From the NCBI GenBank assembly GCA_038087015.1, contig JASBNA010000039.1:186001-250000 (forward strand): DNA of 64,000 nt, written 5' to 3'. Shown here one piece after another: positions 30,722 to 44,408 of this stretch. A program made the translations under genes and the position numbers. The stretch comes from Cerrena zonata. Lineage: Eukaryota > Basidiomycota > Agaricomycetes > Polyporales > Cerrenaceae. Position 1 is the first letter of the stretch, and every line of letters begins with the position of its first letter. The notes beneath the pieces were generated by a model. The model worked only from the letters and a program-made list of their open reading frames with translations, ran no database searches and had not been told where the DNA came from.

Positions 30722-33700
30722 ATACCTCTCTATTTATTGCAGTGGATTCCGCTTGCGCTTACTATGACGTTGACTATCTATACCATTTTAACGAATTGAT
30801 TATATCCAAAACTAGAGAGATTGCTTGTGCAGTTATACTTAAGAGTTATGTTTTGAGTGCTTTGTCTTAGCTCGTTGGATCTATGGACAGTACGACCGTC
30901 AGAACTGCTTTCTCCGAAACATAGGAGACTTGAGTACACGGTTAGCTGCGATATACCGGATCTGCTTGGGACCTTCCTCCGCCGTTACATCGCCTGTGGA
31001 TAGCTTAGTTCAGTTCACACAATGTTGACGAACGTAGGGTAAATCAATGTACTCTTCATCTCGAATATATTGTTCCGCAGGGCTATCTTGACGGACTTCC
31101 TAGCGCAGTGATAGTTACCGCAACCACTTAAGTTGGAGCTTCACTGGGTCCTTTCCAGATCAGCCGATATGCTCATAACGGAGTCTGATCACAACGTCAA
31201 GTTCTCGAAGCTTCAGGTTCAATTCACACCACTCCAGACCATCATTCGAAGAGTATACTGATCGTTGACGACATGCTCTAGGCCTTGTACTCTCTTCATT
31301 ACAACGAGACGGTGAGCCTGCGGATCGACTCCACCCGAGTCCGTAATACACACCTACGTCAGTCAATCTCCAATTTAATTACATTTATATTGACCCGTTC
31401 TAAGCGATCACTATTCATCGAAATGGAATTTGTCTGTGAGAGACTGCCACTGAGAGCCAACTGATGCCAACTGATGGGATGCGGTCTTGTGCACTACGGC
31501 TAGCGGTCATTCTATAGAATGCCGACCTCCAGGGTTAGTACACAACGTAACAGTCATTATGAGTGAATGATACGATGTCGAGTTAACGTTATTATGACGT
31601 TGGGCTCGGATGACAGGATAATGTACGTAGCGTCAGAGCATCAAATACATATTGTAGCCCCTGTACCTCGGCCTTCTACATCCCACGGGAATGAGATATG
31701 CAAAACGTTCTGTGAAAGTGAAGAGGGGTACATTTCCCAACGTGTTGTCCTGAGTTCTCTCTCAATGAATCGAAATTGTTAGGAGGCGGATAGTCGTGCC
31801 CGCATCGGATATGCGGTCAGAGCAGCATCCGGAAGTACAGTAATGAGGGGTCCGACGTTATGGTCAGGAGCAATATTTCCAGGTCCTGATATCCGTATAG
31901 TTCTAGGAAGCGAAACCGGCCCCTATGTTCCCTACGGTATGCGATGTCGAACCCGCAGCCATATCACAAGTCCACATGTGTATAACAACCGTCACGAACG
32001 AAAGTAGTCGAGCCCGCAACTGTTGTTGATGAACCGCCCGGACCCAGACTAGAAGCATTTATTACCAGTAACCAGCATTTGATCATCGGTCTCCATGCTC
32101 GACCAAATTGGTTCCTATATATCAAGACTCAAGGAAGTTACATAGGTCTCACACATGTATACACAGCGAATTATGTGTCTCAGATCTCACCTTTAACGCG
32201 GAGCTGGAAGCTTCATATTCGGATTGAGGTCGGAGAGGTACAACGACCGATCCCGGCGGGTTCACTACATATGGACTACGCTCGATCAGTAGAGGTTAGT
32301 ACTAATTCGTACTGGTGGGTTCCATGTACCACGATATTCACAAGTAAACAACTGAGCGGCATTGAGTGGTTCCGCTGTAAAGGTTCATTATGGCTGTAAG
32401 CCTGTCGAACACCTTGCACCCAAACCCACGAGCTATCGCAACATCCTTGAAGAGGAGCCTACTGCGGATAACCTTTGTAGGTGTAGAAGGGGTCCAATAG
32501 GTGTCTCAGGAATTCAAAGTCCATACTAGACCTTCCTAGACTGGAACTCCCTCACCCCGACGTTCGCTCGAGTGTGAGCGGCGCAACTCGGATGCCGCGG
32601 CATGGCCATTGAGGAGATACCATAAATGGCGATGCCGCAAGCGTCGAGGAGAGGGCAAAACTGTACTATCCGAAACTAACGATCGGTATTCGAGACATTG
32701 TACCTTACGCCCCAGGAGGACCAAAGGGGGCCTAAAACAGTCAGACGGCGGGGGGGACAACAACGTCTAGACCGCACGGCGGGAAGTTGGGCCACATGAA
32801 TTGTAAATGAACTGGGGACGAGTCCGAACTGAGCTTGAACCGAATGACGAGAATGGCAATCCGCAACCTCCCGCATGTCGGGCCCGAAATCCCAGATTAT
32901 TTCGTTATTCCAAATTCAAAAAGACAGGAGGTTTGCATCAGGGAACGATCTGAGAGAACACAACGGAACGGTTGCGATTTGCGAAGCTGATCGAGGATGG
33001 TTAGGGCGGTCGGTCCTGGTCGGTCAATGAAAGTCTGATGGGTGTGTGATCTATATGATCAGATAAAACGGTTCAGGCGGAGGTGCGTCCCCTCAGAGTA
33101 ACTCACGAGCGGCGGGAGAAGAGGTTCAACCGGGCCCTTCTGGGGTAAGGTCGCTGGGAAGAATGCGATCTCGTTGGATGACTGGCTGATGCCTTGGCTA
33201 GTCTCACGCGCGTGGTGTCGGTTAAGTTATTCTGGGCAAGGGGTCCATGGGTAGAGGGTGGTTGTGTATTCTCGATATGGTCGTAGTGAGTCTTCCCAGG
33301 AAGGCAAGTATAATGTGTTCAATATAGACAGGAATGTACTAGTAAGAAAGTCTATAAGTTTATCACGCGAGATAAGAAGAGGCAAATGGAACACTTACGC
33401 TCTTTATCTTCCCCTCAGTGTGTGGATCGAGCAGCGAGGTTAGCCTCGATGCAAGGTGATTGATGAGACAGAATGGTTGCTTGATCCCGAATGGTTGTAT
33501 AGATGGATCACCTGAGCCGTCATGCTGGTTCTCCCTAGGTCATGTTGTATATATTTAAATTATTGTAGCTCAGGTTACCTCGGAGGCTGAGAAGGGAACG
33601 ACAGAGAACACATCCCACCTTATCCCACCAACGAGCAAATCTAGCGCTCTATATAATCCACAAACCCGAAAGGTTGACTGGAGGATCGAATCGCTCCGGG

Positions 33701-36700
33701 CACCGATGCATCTACGAAGGCCCATGACGGTGGTCATGCGCATCGTTATAGCGATCCTTATTTCGTTGATAGTCTTTTGATTCTCATATACTCCGACGGA
33801 AAGGGATCATGACCTATATCCCCAAGCACCAGACTTGGCTCGAGCGACAACCTGCATCGGATATAATAGTGAATCACGGATCTCATCATGTTGCATAGTC
33901 AATCTCAGAGACGCACCGCAACGCGGCCCAAAAGGGGTCGCGGTGTTCATAACATCCAAATAGCCCCATCATCATACCAGATCACAATCGTTATGTACTA
34001 CATGTTCTTCTCTGTCAACTTGAAGCTGGCACTTACACGCTCGGAATAGTCGGGCCATTAGTCCATGTCTCCTTGTCCAATCAGATCCAACACCACCTGC
34101 ATCATACCTAAACCAATCGCAAGCTACCCACATAACACAACGGAAAAGCGCCAACGGGCGGCTCGTGTCAGGCTTCTGTCAATTAGTTGGGGTGCTAGGC
34201 CACCAAGAAGACGGGGGGTAACAGAGTGAGGGGAAAGGTAAGAAGGTTCGAACTGCGAATGATGGCTAAGATGAGAAGTCTATTACCACGGCGCTTGGAA
34301 GAACGGACGGGCCAGACGACCATGGAATTCAGAAAGGAAAAGACAGAAGGGGATTGAGAGTACCGAGGAGACCCAAGAGACCGAGTTGGGCAAGACCATC
34401 ATTCAAAACGAGGTCGCGATGGGTCGTGGAAGTTCAGTTTGGACATGATCAGACATCATCCCGCACTGTGGCATGTGCATTGAGGTACAGAAGGGTACGG
34501 AAGGGGTTAAATGATATGAACAACAAGGGGTGTGTAGAACTGTTAACGGCAACAGCGGGGCCACGAGGCGCACACAAAATGCAACAAAGTGACACACGAG
34601 GTTGGGGATCATCGTATACATTGACCAAAGCAGAAGGTTGAGTGTGAGAGCGCAAAGGTCAATCTGGAGTTAACTTTTCGTCGATCCCCGTTCGGCATAC
34701 TACATGCCCCAAGCTAAGAAAGGAAACAGAAAGAAAGTGAAGTTAGCCTTTTCCCTCATGATTGAGAAAGTCAGAATCACGTTTCAGAAGTTGGTGGGAC
34801 AGGCCCACATGCATGTGGTGTTAGTACGCCACGGACACAGCAAGCTAGAATACGCTCGGTTGCCATGCACCTTGGGCAAGAACACAAGAATAGGAGGCGG
34901 CAGGAGGCGGCCATTGGAAATGGTGACAACAGATCCGAACAAGGTAGGATCTGCCAAACCCTAGCGTCTTTCGAATACACCCGAATACACTATTATCGAT
35001 CTGTTGGGGCGACAAACTTGCAGAAAGAATCTTAATAGAGTACACTGATCAATATACGAAACGATCAGCGTCTAGTGTGCTTCTTGGTACTGATACTAGG
35101 AAACGGAGGCGACCAGAGGCTATGAACCTCCAGCTTGGTTCTAAGAAATGGGTGTTGTGGTATTGAATTGAAAACTTCATGATAAGATCGACTGAGGATG
35201 CAAGCGAACTGCGCAGTTCTGACTCAGAGGAAGAAGTAGTGCGTACTGCAGTTGCGTATGGCAGCTTGGGCAACTCAAGAAAGACCACGTCAGTGTGAGC
35301 AAGACATACGCTATTCTTGCGGTCAGGGTATGCGTAAGCCCACCGAGTAGAACGACATGTCTGTCAGATTATTCATCATCCTCAACGACTTCCAAGACGA
35401 TATTGACTCGAAGACCTCGGCGCCACGTCAAGTCAAGTTTTTAGCTGACGAATTAACGGTCAAGTTCTATTCAAAAACGCCATATCGCCATCAGAATCAG
35501 GTCTGCGAAGCCGTCGGGGTCAGGAGTGCACCGAGAGATGAGGAGAAGGGAGAGGGTTTCCCCGGGGGCGCTGAGAACTGTTGAGAGGAGTGGGACGACC
35601 AATAGGGGGTTCATTCAGCCTCGAGGACGGAACTCGAGGTGTCTAGTATGGGACTGGATGACACCGGGTAGGTGGTGGGCAGGGGCGAATGCCTATACAT
35701 AGAGTATCGACATTAAGGATGACCAGCATAAGCATCACCGGATCAAGGTCAACGACGGAGTTGAAGACTCAAGAGTATCACAGACTTTGCAATGTCCGGG
35801 AAATGAACACTGTGCGCAGTTAGCGAGAGTGTATAGACGTGACAGTGACTGCCGAAAGAATGAGTAGCTTCGGGGAATGTGGAGAGCGATAGGACGTATT
35901 GAGATATTTCTACCCCGCCGCCATGCCCTTGGAATTCGGACGCCATCTCCCGCTATAGCTGACGGAAGACAGTCGGACTGATAGAGTTCGATGACATAGC
36001 GGCCACGTAGATCTGTAACCTGATGGACGGCGTAGGAGAGGGGATGTACGGCGAATACAAGGTAAGGTTGTACAAGAGCTGCACCGACGTCGGGGTGCGC
36101 TGCACAGGTTCGATAGTCTATCAAGGGTCACTCCACAACGACTACATGAGGCCGCGAACTCTGTTATGAAGCAAGCAGCAGTGCCTCGCTCGCTGGGAAC
36201 GATGGACCGACGAACTCGACCGCGGAACGGATGAGGAGGCAGAGCGACAGGGAAGGTGCTGGAAAGAGTGTTGTTTGTAATGCATAGGGCTGGGATTGCT
36301 GGTGTATGATCCTACTCCACTCTGCAGCTGTGCTTTGGCGGTGCTGCCTCGAGCCGCCTCGGTCCTCAGCGTCTCGCATAAACGAAAGGGTCCGGCCGGA
36401 AACGCCCGGATCAGGCACTCGAGTGGCGATCGAGCATGCTGATTGGCTAGCGAGCAAGATCGACCGACAGGGAGCGACTCCCCGCTCTTGGAGAGTGGGA
36501 CGAGGGTGCGGATGGAGGGATGATCGATGCGGCTGCTGAAGAGGAACCAGGTAGCCGCAGCTGGTCAGAGTACTCACTGCCTGTGAGAGAGCAAGTCAAT
36601 TGTGCGACGAGAATAGAGTTCACTCGGTCCTGGGAGACCGGCTGGTTAGAAACTCGTGTTTAAGTTCTGATCTGATCTGGTTAATTGGTGACGACATGAG

Positions 36701-37480
36701 ATTACAGTGCAGGCGACTAGTAAGTAATGAGTTCTGTGGAAGGTGATACAAGTCTCGCGAAACCGAGAGACAGGGCCTCTTACCCTTGATTCGGGTGATC
36801 GGTGCGAGCCAAGAGAAGAACAAACCCACAATGGCATTTGCTGTCAGTACGTGCGTTACGGAAACAGCCTGACAGGAAGACGGCATGCCTCCAAGAACAA
36901 GAAGAATACAAGGAGCGGGGGGATGCCTGGCGGTACAATAACGTTTCAGAGCTGCCCACGAACATGACGTCGCTCGGCCGAAGCCAGAGGCATGTGTGGT
37001 GAGCATAGCACCGACACGCCTGGTCAGCGAGCAGAGTCAGCGTGGGTGGATGTGGATGTGCGATTGCTGTCATACGGTGCAGGAGAGAGAGTACGCCGGA
37101 GAGGGAATTAGCAAGCAATATCCGCAACACATCCGCTCCGCACGTCAGGGTACAGCCGAAGAGGGATGTGTGGGAGGGTATGCGGTGGAAGGACGAGCAT
37201 GATGTGCATGTCTGCAGCGCAAAGACGAATAAGAGGAAGAGTGTAATTGATAGTGTCTAGTTGGCAGATCAAGAGATGGGGGAGAAGCAGGGCACACGCG
37301 AGGGAGGCATGTGAGGCACTGGGAGGGCAGACCTGGACAGACGACTGGAGATGAGACGGATGACGGCGAACGGCGAAAGGGCGGGAGGAGCGAGTGGGCC
37401 GAGTCGCACCAGCTCGCACCCTGGCACACCGGTTCGCGAGGGTGTTGTGGTGTGTTTGGCGCCCTAGCATGTGCGTTGTG
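30722..37480. other. 6.8-kb region with no recognisable gene
   Basis: I read both strands and found only short frames (maximum about 140 codons) without recognisable domains, plausible exon chains or transposase/reverse-transcriptase motifs. The left half has mixed composition with many stops in all frames. The right half (about 34.2-37.4 kb) is purine-rich on the plus strand. I saw no long terminal repeats or inverted-repeat termini, but a decayed element cannot be excluded. It may partly be a long upstream region of the SFP1-like gene. Confidence 0.5.
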
Positions 37481-37490
37481 GTATATTATA
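37481..37490 (+). promoter_or_regulatory. TATA-like element of the SFP1-like gene
   Basis: GTATATTATA about 220 bases before the start codon at 37709. The sequence between them is strongly CT-rich, as in highly expressed fungal gene leaders. Confidence 0.5.
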
Positions 37491-37708
37491 TCCGGCGTCC
37501 GCTCCCACTGCAGTTCCTCATCCACCCCATCCTCTTTCTGTCTTCAACTTCCAACATCCCTGTGCCGCCTCTTCTTCCCTCTTCTAGCAGGCACTAGTCT
37601 CTTAGACTTTCCCCTCAAAACCACACACCTCGCAAAAAGTACTTCAGCCCTTGTGCTTCACACTTTTCCTACTCCACCATCCTGGATCAATTCCCAAATT
37701 ACCAAGCA

Positions 37709-39758
37709 ATGGCTGCTGCTCAGCCCATCGCCCTCCCCACGAACACTAACGACTATGACCAGCTTATGAGTTCCGGTTCCTTCACGGGCCAGAATGGCTC
37801 CTTTAATCCTGCGTCCTACACCCGCCGCTTCCTGGGCTCCCCAGCTTCTTTCCGAGCAGGGTCTTTCGGAAGTCGCTTCTACCCTGGTGTATCTCCAGGA
37901 CAGATTCTCGGACCATTAGAGTACGTACCCCTATCTTTCATTTCGCCCCAATTCGCTCTTACTGATCTTCCCTTGACAGTCCAAACGACTTTAGACTTGG
38001 AAAAGTGTCCTCGTCCATAGAAAGTGATCGGGGATCGTTAATTAACACTTTGAACGTTTTTGAGCGTCAGGATGAGCTTGTGAGTCCTCTCCGAGTCAAC
38101 GCCACTTCCGCCTCCGAACACAACTCATCCGTCCCCTGCCTCCAGTGCCGCGATTATCAGTGTTGTGGAGTCAATCTCACAGACATGCACGCTCTTGTCG
38201 ATCATTTCGAAGAATGTCATGTTGTTGTCGTAGACCCGTTTAACCCTCAGCAGCAAGCCGCTTACAGGACCCAACCGGCAGGCGTTGCAGTTCCTCAATC
38301 ATCGTACTTCTCGGAGTCCCAAAATCCCACGGTCAACGCGGTCCAGACGTATAATCAAGGATCGTTTGACCCTGACGATATGGAAATCGACACCGGAGAC
38401 GCGAGCGCGCCCTCATCTGGATCTTCGTCTCCTCCAGACACGCCTGTTTCCACCCCCCTTTCCTCATATCCCAACGTACACTCTCAGCAAGCGGCTCACC
38501 AAGCGTCTAGACCTACTCCGATTTCCGCGTTCGACACTACGACCGTTCTACCCTCACGTTCAGGGCACGCCTTGTCGATGGGTTTCCCACCTATCCGTTC
38601 ATCTGTTGCTGTCAGTGCTGCTCGCGCGGAGGACGCTTTTAACGCGTACGCTGGCTACTCCGACTACTCGTCTCATCTTCCAGGAACTGTCCCTTCATCC
38701 TCGATGCTCCCCATCAAGCAAGAAGATCAATCGGCTTACTCCAACGGTGTATACGGTGGTCGAAGCAACAACTGTGTTCCGCCCGCACTTCTGCTTAACA
38801 GCAGCGCAGGCAATACTCCTTCCAGCACTCCCGGACCGTCTCGCGTGGCGTCTCCAACTGCAGGACCAAGCAATTATGCCTCCACCGGTTCTGCTACCAA
38901 CGGTGCTTCATCGCCTACCTCCTCTGCGGCTCAGGCGGCGCGAGCAAGCACGACGCTTTCCCGCCCCGCCACCTCTCTGCTCCTCTCCAAGCCTTTCAAG
39001 TGCCCCAAGCCGAATTGCAACAAGTCGTACAAACAAGCCAATGGTTTGAAATATCATATGACTCACGGCTCTTGCAACTTTGCCCCGCCGAAAGACCTGG
39101 AACAGATTCAAGCCCTCTTGGCGTCAAAGCGAAGCCAGAAACCGGATGGCGATAATGAGCCAATCAGCGACGCAGAGCTCAGGGAAGTCGAAAAGGAAGC
39201 CGAGAGACGATTACGTCCATACGCCTGCGGCGTCGGTGATTGCCAGCGTCGCTACAAGAATATGAACGGACTGAGTAAGTAACTTACTACATCATAGTAC
39301 CATTAGGGATCTCGTGCTTACCACGTTTGATGTTGACAGGGTATCACTATCAACATTCCGGAGATCATGGCGCGATCGGACTTGCACTGCTTGCTAGCGG
39401 TCAACATGAATGCTTGCAGCACACTCGTGCTCACTCGAGGACCGCGACTCCGACAACGTCAACTGCTCCGTCTGTCAACGCGTCTCCTCATGCCACTCCG
39501 GTCGTATCACAGGCACAAGCTGTTCCTGTTCAACAGCATGCCACTCCATATGTACCTCAGCAACACACGTTGCCAAATCCCCCGACGTATCAGTCTCAGT
39601 CGATGATGCCACCAACGTACTCGACGCAGCAGTATGCTCATTACACTGCTCCTCAGCAGCAGCAACCAACTGCGACGGCAACTCCCTATCATCCTCAGCA
39701 GCACTACCAACAACAGCAACAACAGATGTCCTACACCATGCAACCCATGCAGCGGTGA
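37709..39758 (+). CDS. C2H2 zinc-finger transcription regulator, SFP1-like
   Basis: Three exons (37709-37920, 37980-39274, 39340-39758) give 641 residues. An N-terminal finger-like segment (PCLQCRDYQCCGVNLTDMHA, then LVDHFEECH) lies near residues 115-145. Two C-terminal fingers are visible: FKCPKPNCNKSYKQANGLKY followed by HMTHGSC, and YACGVGDCQRRYKNMNGLRY followed by HYQHS; the second is completed only by splicing exon 2 to 3. This split pair with an NGLKYH core is typical of the Sfp1/JAZF1 group; yeast Sfp1 controls ribosomal-protein and growth genes downstream of TOR. The rest is Ser/Pro-rich, and the C-terminus is Gln-rich (HYQQQQQQMSYTMQ), consistent with transactivation. Orthology to Sfp1 is likely but not proven. 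Confidence 0.83.
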
Positions 39759-42700
39759 TCGCCGTAAGCGTGTGTCCGCTGTAAAGGGTTATATTTTAGA
39801 AGTCGTTCGTACCAGGGTGACCGGGTCGTTCCCATGATCCCCGGTGCTTGTTCTTCTATTGTTGCTTTCTTTTCCCGGACCTCACTCGTTCTTCTCGATT
39901 ATCGATCATTTGGTCGGATCCCCCCCACTCACATGTCGCTGGTAATTCTTCCGTCCCCACTTATATCATTGTATCATAATCAGCTTTCTTCTTCTCAATC
40001 TCTCCCACACCACTTCTTCCATGCGACATTCACCGGGACTTCCGAACCAAAAGTATTCCGCTACGACTCCTCCACTAATATTCTCCTCGTCTCTCGTCTC
40101 TATCCTCATGTTGATTGTTGTCGTAATTGTTTGTACGCCCTTATCACTTCCTTTTTGTCTCTCTAGTACTCGACGCCGTTACATATCCAGGGTCGACAGA
40201 ACTTGTGTCGTTGGTGTTCGTCGATAGTTGTTGTTTCTTTTTCCCTTTTTTCTGGTTTCTGACTGGTGTTTTCCTCTTTCACTTTTGCTCGATTACTTCA
40301 TCCCTGTTATCTTTAGCCCTGTTTACAACTGTAATGTAAAAATGTTGGGACCCCTTCTTTTGTGACCCCCATACTAGTGTTGACTGCTCTTCCCCCCTGC
40401 CGCTCACTCCTAGCCATTAGCATTAGGTTATCAAAGTATAATGTACATTTGACTGTTACTAGAGCTCCGATGCCTTCCTTCTGTATATACACTTATAAAC
40501 TACCTACCATTACGGTTATATGGTTATACAATATGTTCTATAATTACATTCCGTCGTTTTTGGTCATTCGGTGACTCTGACTGAGACTCGGAACACTCGA
40601 GGACCAAGGCTGGTTATGAATAGTTACGAAATGCGTCGCTCGGTAAATTAAACCAGTCATATGAACGAGTTCCATACCGTCTTCCGATGAGCTAACAGGG
40701 GGTGATTAGTACAGATTAGTGAGAGATTAGTTGTGATTACTGTGAGCAATCAGAGCAATCCTAAGCAACATTCAACGAAAGGCTTCGAAACAGAACCTTC
40801 TGTGCTTCGGGTCACTAAGATCGACCAACTTGACCAGCCTGAGATTCCAAGGAAGTGGGACATGTGGAGGATTGATAATCCAGTACGGCGGCATATTACC
40901 ATATTACGCGACTAATTACAACGACACTCCCCCGCCGGCTGACTTGCAACCACCCCCCTTGACTTTAATCCGCATCTTCACCGCTCCCCCCGTTGGTCAT
41001 TTCGCGTGAGAGATGGTGTGTGAGCGATTCTGAGGGGGGAATGCAAGAAGACGAGAGAAGAAGTAGGGGAAGACAAGTGCATCATGCCTCGAGGCATGCT
41101 ACTGATTGAGACAATACGGGTCACGATGCAATGATACTGCTTTCAGGATTTCCGCCGATGTGCTTTGTGGTTTTGGGGGTGAGGACTTTTTTGGTGAGTG
41201 TCATACGTACAGAGAGGACCGTAGTGCGGGACGGCGAAGATTTGATTCGGTTTCCACAAACGTTGTTTTTTTCAACTTTTTGGGTTACCTCGTACCAGTA
41301 CCTGGCTAAACATGGAACACCGGAACACCAATTTCAGAGAGACTTCTCAAACGTGGAGAGCGATGAAAAGTCTCGATGAGATGGATTGGAATTGCCGAGG
41401 GATTAAGCTCAACTCTGGACTGGAGGGTCGAGAGCTTTGTGGATTGCGGAATACACATGAGTGTCCAGTATCATATAATGTTGTACATAATAGTATCCAA
41501 CTAATCCATCATTATTAACAGCCTAGCCTCCGAGTCCGAGTCTCTTAGCTGTCTAGAACAGCTACCAGCGCGTGTAACGTCGATTGAGCTCATTTAGCTT
41601 ACCGACAGCTGTCTTTGAGAGGTATCGGCGTCCGGCAAGGTAAAGCCTAGAGGCCTGGGATCCTCTTTGAAATACCCCGAACGCTCGTGAAAGCACCGTC
41701 ATGTACCCACGAGAACACTACATCATTTTAGCAAGTCACCGAATTTCCATACAGCTTAGGAGACCGTACCGGCAGCACGCCGTCATTCGAGGTATCGGCG
41801 TACCAGAACCAGATCAAAGGGCATGACCAAATCGGCGGATCCGTGAAAGGGCAGCTCGACCCGCCTCAAGGCCTTACGAGCCTTATGTTCCACACAAACA
41901 CGGTCATTAATGAACATCGAGGGCCCTGTTTCGGTGGTCTCGTGATCGTATCAGATTTCTTCGAGGGAAGGGCAAATAGGTTGGAGAGTTTACTCACGCG
42001 TTGCGGAGAATTCCCTGTTCTCTCACCCTCTTCCGAGTCTCTGCGGGAGATATTGGATCGGGAGGAATGTGAGAGACCGGACGCTCGTCTGAGCAGATGG
42101 GACCTGTTCAAACGGTATTTCATCCTTCGTTTCGAGCTAAGCGAAAATAGGTGTGTGTAGATGTACCCGTGTATTTGTAGAATGACAATCAGCTTGGGAA
42201 CTGAATGAGAAGAGAGAGATATTTAGGGGTGTTACCGAATTTACCGTATATCATATTACCTCTTACTTATTACCCCATGGAGCCAGTCGAGGTCGTTGTA
42301 CTGCGATGACAAGGACTGACAGACGAGGTTGGGTTGAAGGGGGATCTCGGCGGCTGGCATGAGCTGCTATGAGTCACCCACGGACCACGGAGCGTTCCTT
42401 GGAATCGGTGGAGCGCTGTTATTTGGGACGAGTTTGGTGCTTATAGATGCTTGGCCTGAAAGGAAGTATGTCGGGTGCGTATGACAACGTATGACGCACC
42501 TTAAGCCCGCGGGACGGATTGCCCATTGGGAAATACCCATATAATGTTGGAAATTGAAACTGAAATGGAAGAGTTCCATCTACACCAGCCCTGGATGTGC
42601 TAGACGATGTCGGAGCCCGAGAAAAGATGTCCTGAAGGCCGATGTTGTTTTCTGATTGAAGACAAAAAAACACAGAGTGCAATTGTGTAAAAGAACACAG

Positions 42701-44408
42701 GACCAGGAGACCTATATTCAACGGGCAGGGGCGAGTGTTATGAGTAGAAATGTCAGAAAGAAGAGTTGAAAAGAATCGGCGGAGAAAATCTGGGCTCGTG
42801 GCCCCCTCTATTGCCTTGGCGAAACTGGCTCTCTTCACCTTGTTCTCTCGTGAGCATGAGCATGGATGGCGGCCCGCGCAAGGGCAGAAACGCCTGCAAA
42901 AGGTTCTCCAAGTATTCAAGTGTTTCAACACACCTTCTCTCCTCCCGTCTTTTCTTTGGGAAAGTCATCTGGGAGGTAAAGATAACGATTGTGAGTAAAA
43001 TGAAATGTTATGTGTCAAGGTTAAAGTTCAAGCTTGATATTTTCCACGAAAAATGAAAAGTGCCTTGGATGACGCACTGAGCGCAAATGAAACAAAACCT
43101 ATGCTTTAATTGAAGTCAGTGTGATAAGATTGACATAGTGTGCCTATGAACTCACCTTTTACTGTTCGTCCCCAGATTATTCGTGTTTCGAGATCGCATA
43201 ACGCAAAAAAACAAGATATGTCCGTCTAGCCCGGGCACTAAACGGCACATGTTTAAGTGCGACTCATGGCACAGGAGGTGATCTGAGATTCACAGACCGG
43301 TAGAAAAGTCTGTGTAGTTTATTCTAAGATTCAATTCACTTCAACACGAACTTCGTCGACTCGTGGTATAAACGCGAGGCAAGATATTTGATATGTGCTG
43401 CCGAGGGAAACGGAGATGCATGTGAGAAGCACTGCAACCAGAGCCCCATTTCTTCACTTGCGTACGATATAACAAATGCATTGCAAGCAGTTAGGAAACC
43501 GCCGTCGGAGGCATAAACGGAGAACAGCACGAAATGGTACAGTCAAGGAATCGGCCTGTTCTACGGTACTTTTCCGTAAGCACGAGGATTCAGCTAGGAA
43601 CTTGAAAGGAGCGTACCGGTTTAGATATTCCTAGAGATGCAAAATTAACAGCATCCGTATCGAGATTCGGACTAACCCATGCCCTTCAAATTGCTGAAGC
43701 CTAACTCGTGCTGCCCACAGCCACAGCGTAGTCTAAACTCGGTATCTTCACATTTCTCCGACCATGTTGGTAAGGGTCCAACGCCTGCACTATGAATTGA
43801 TTAGACAACACGCCTCAAGTAACGCTCACCTCCTATTGATCATAAAACTCGGGAACTCCAGATAAGCCGTACAACGCCCATATGGCTACATGCTGGCGAA
43901 GGCGTGCTAAAGATCCGAGCTGAAAAGGCGACTGATGTGGCTGTATACCTGTAAAGATGGCTGTAGTAGAGATCTGCATACAGGTAGCGTTCCGAAAGGA
44001 AAATTGACATGATGAATGTTGGGATCGACCGAAATATTTGAAGACAACATGTCTCAGACGAATCTTAAGCGGCGTTTAAATGCAGCATAGCCGACTCCCT
44101 GAACGGCCATGTCAATGTTTCTGATCATTGAACAACAGCGCACAACGCACAACACTGGCAGGTCCCGAGACCTCCGAATGATGCTGTCAAGAACATCATG
44201 GCATATTGCGAGTAGGCTGTACACGAAGCTGCCATATACGTATACATGGTCGATGGATTTCTTACCTCTTGTTTTCTACCTTTGACCGTCTTGTAGTCGG
44301 GCTAAGAACTGCTGCTCAAGGCTATATTTCACATCCTCTTCTATTCCCAGCATCTTATCACCACGTCAAATTCTATTGTATTCACAGCGCTAGAGCTGCA
44401 TCTAACTC
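39759..44408. other. 4.6-kb region without a supported gene
   Basis: The first 800 bases are pyrimidine-rich and probably include the SFP1-like 3' UTR. Beyond this, frames of up to 170 codons (42419-42931, minus; 41843-42160, plus) lack domains and overlap antisense frames of similar length. A short cluster of GATTAGT motifs occurs at about 40702-40735. No transposon signature was recognised. Confidence 0.5.

Noticed and set aside
30722..37480. Possible decayed transposon
   Set aside because: No terminal repeats, target duplications, transposase or reverse-transcriptase motifs could be recognised by eye.
37145..37525. Pro/Ser/Cys-rich minus-strand frames upstream of the SFP1-like gene
   Set aside because: They come from the purine-rich strand upstream of the SFP1-like CT-rich leader, and several overlapping frames are equally long.
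40702..40740. Cluster of GATTAGT-like heptamers
   Set aside because: Only three or four irregular copies in AT-rich sequence; too weak to call a repeat array.
41843..42160. 105-codon plus-strand frame
   Set aside because: It starts at GTG, overlaps an 85-codon antisense frame, and has no domain or exon partner.
42419..42931. 170-codon minus-strand frame
   Set aside because: The longest frame in its gap, but composition is irregular, antisense frames overlap it and no family was recognised.
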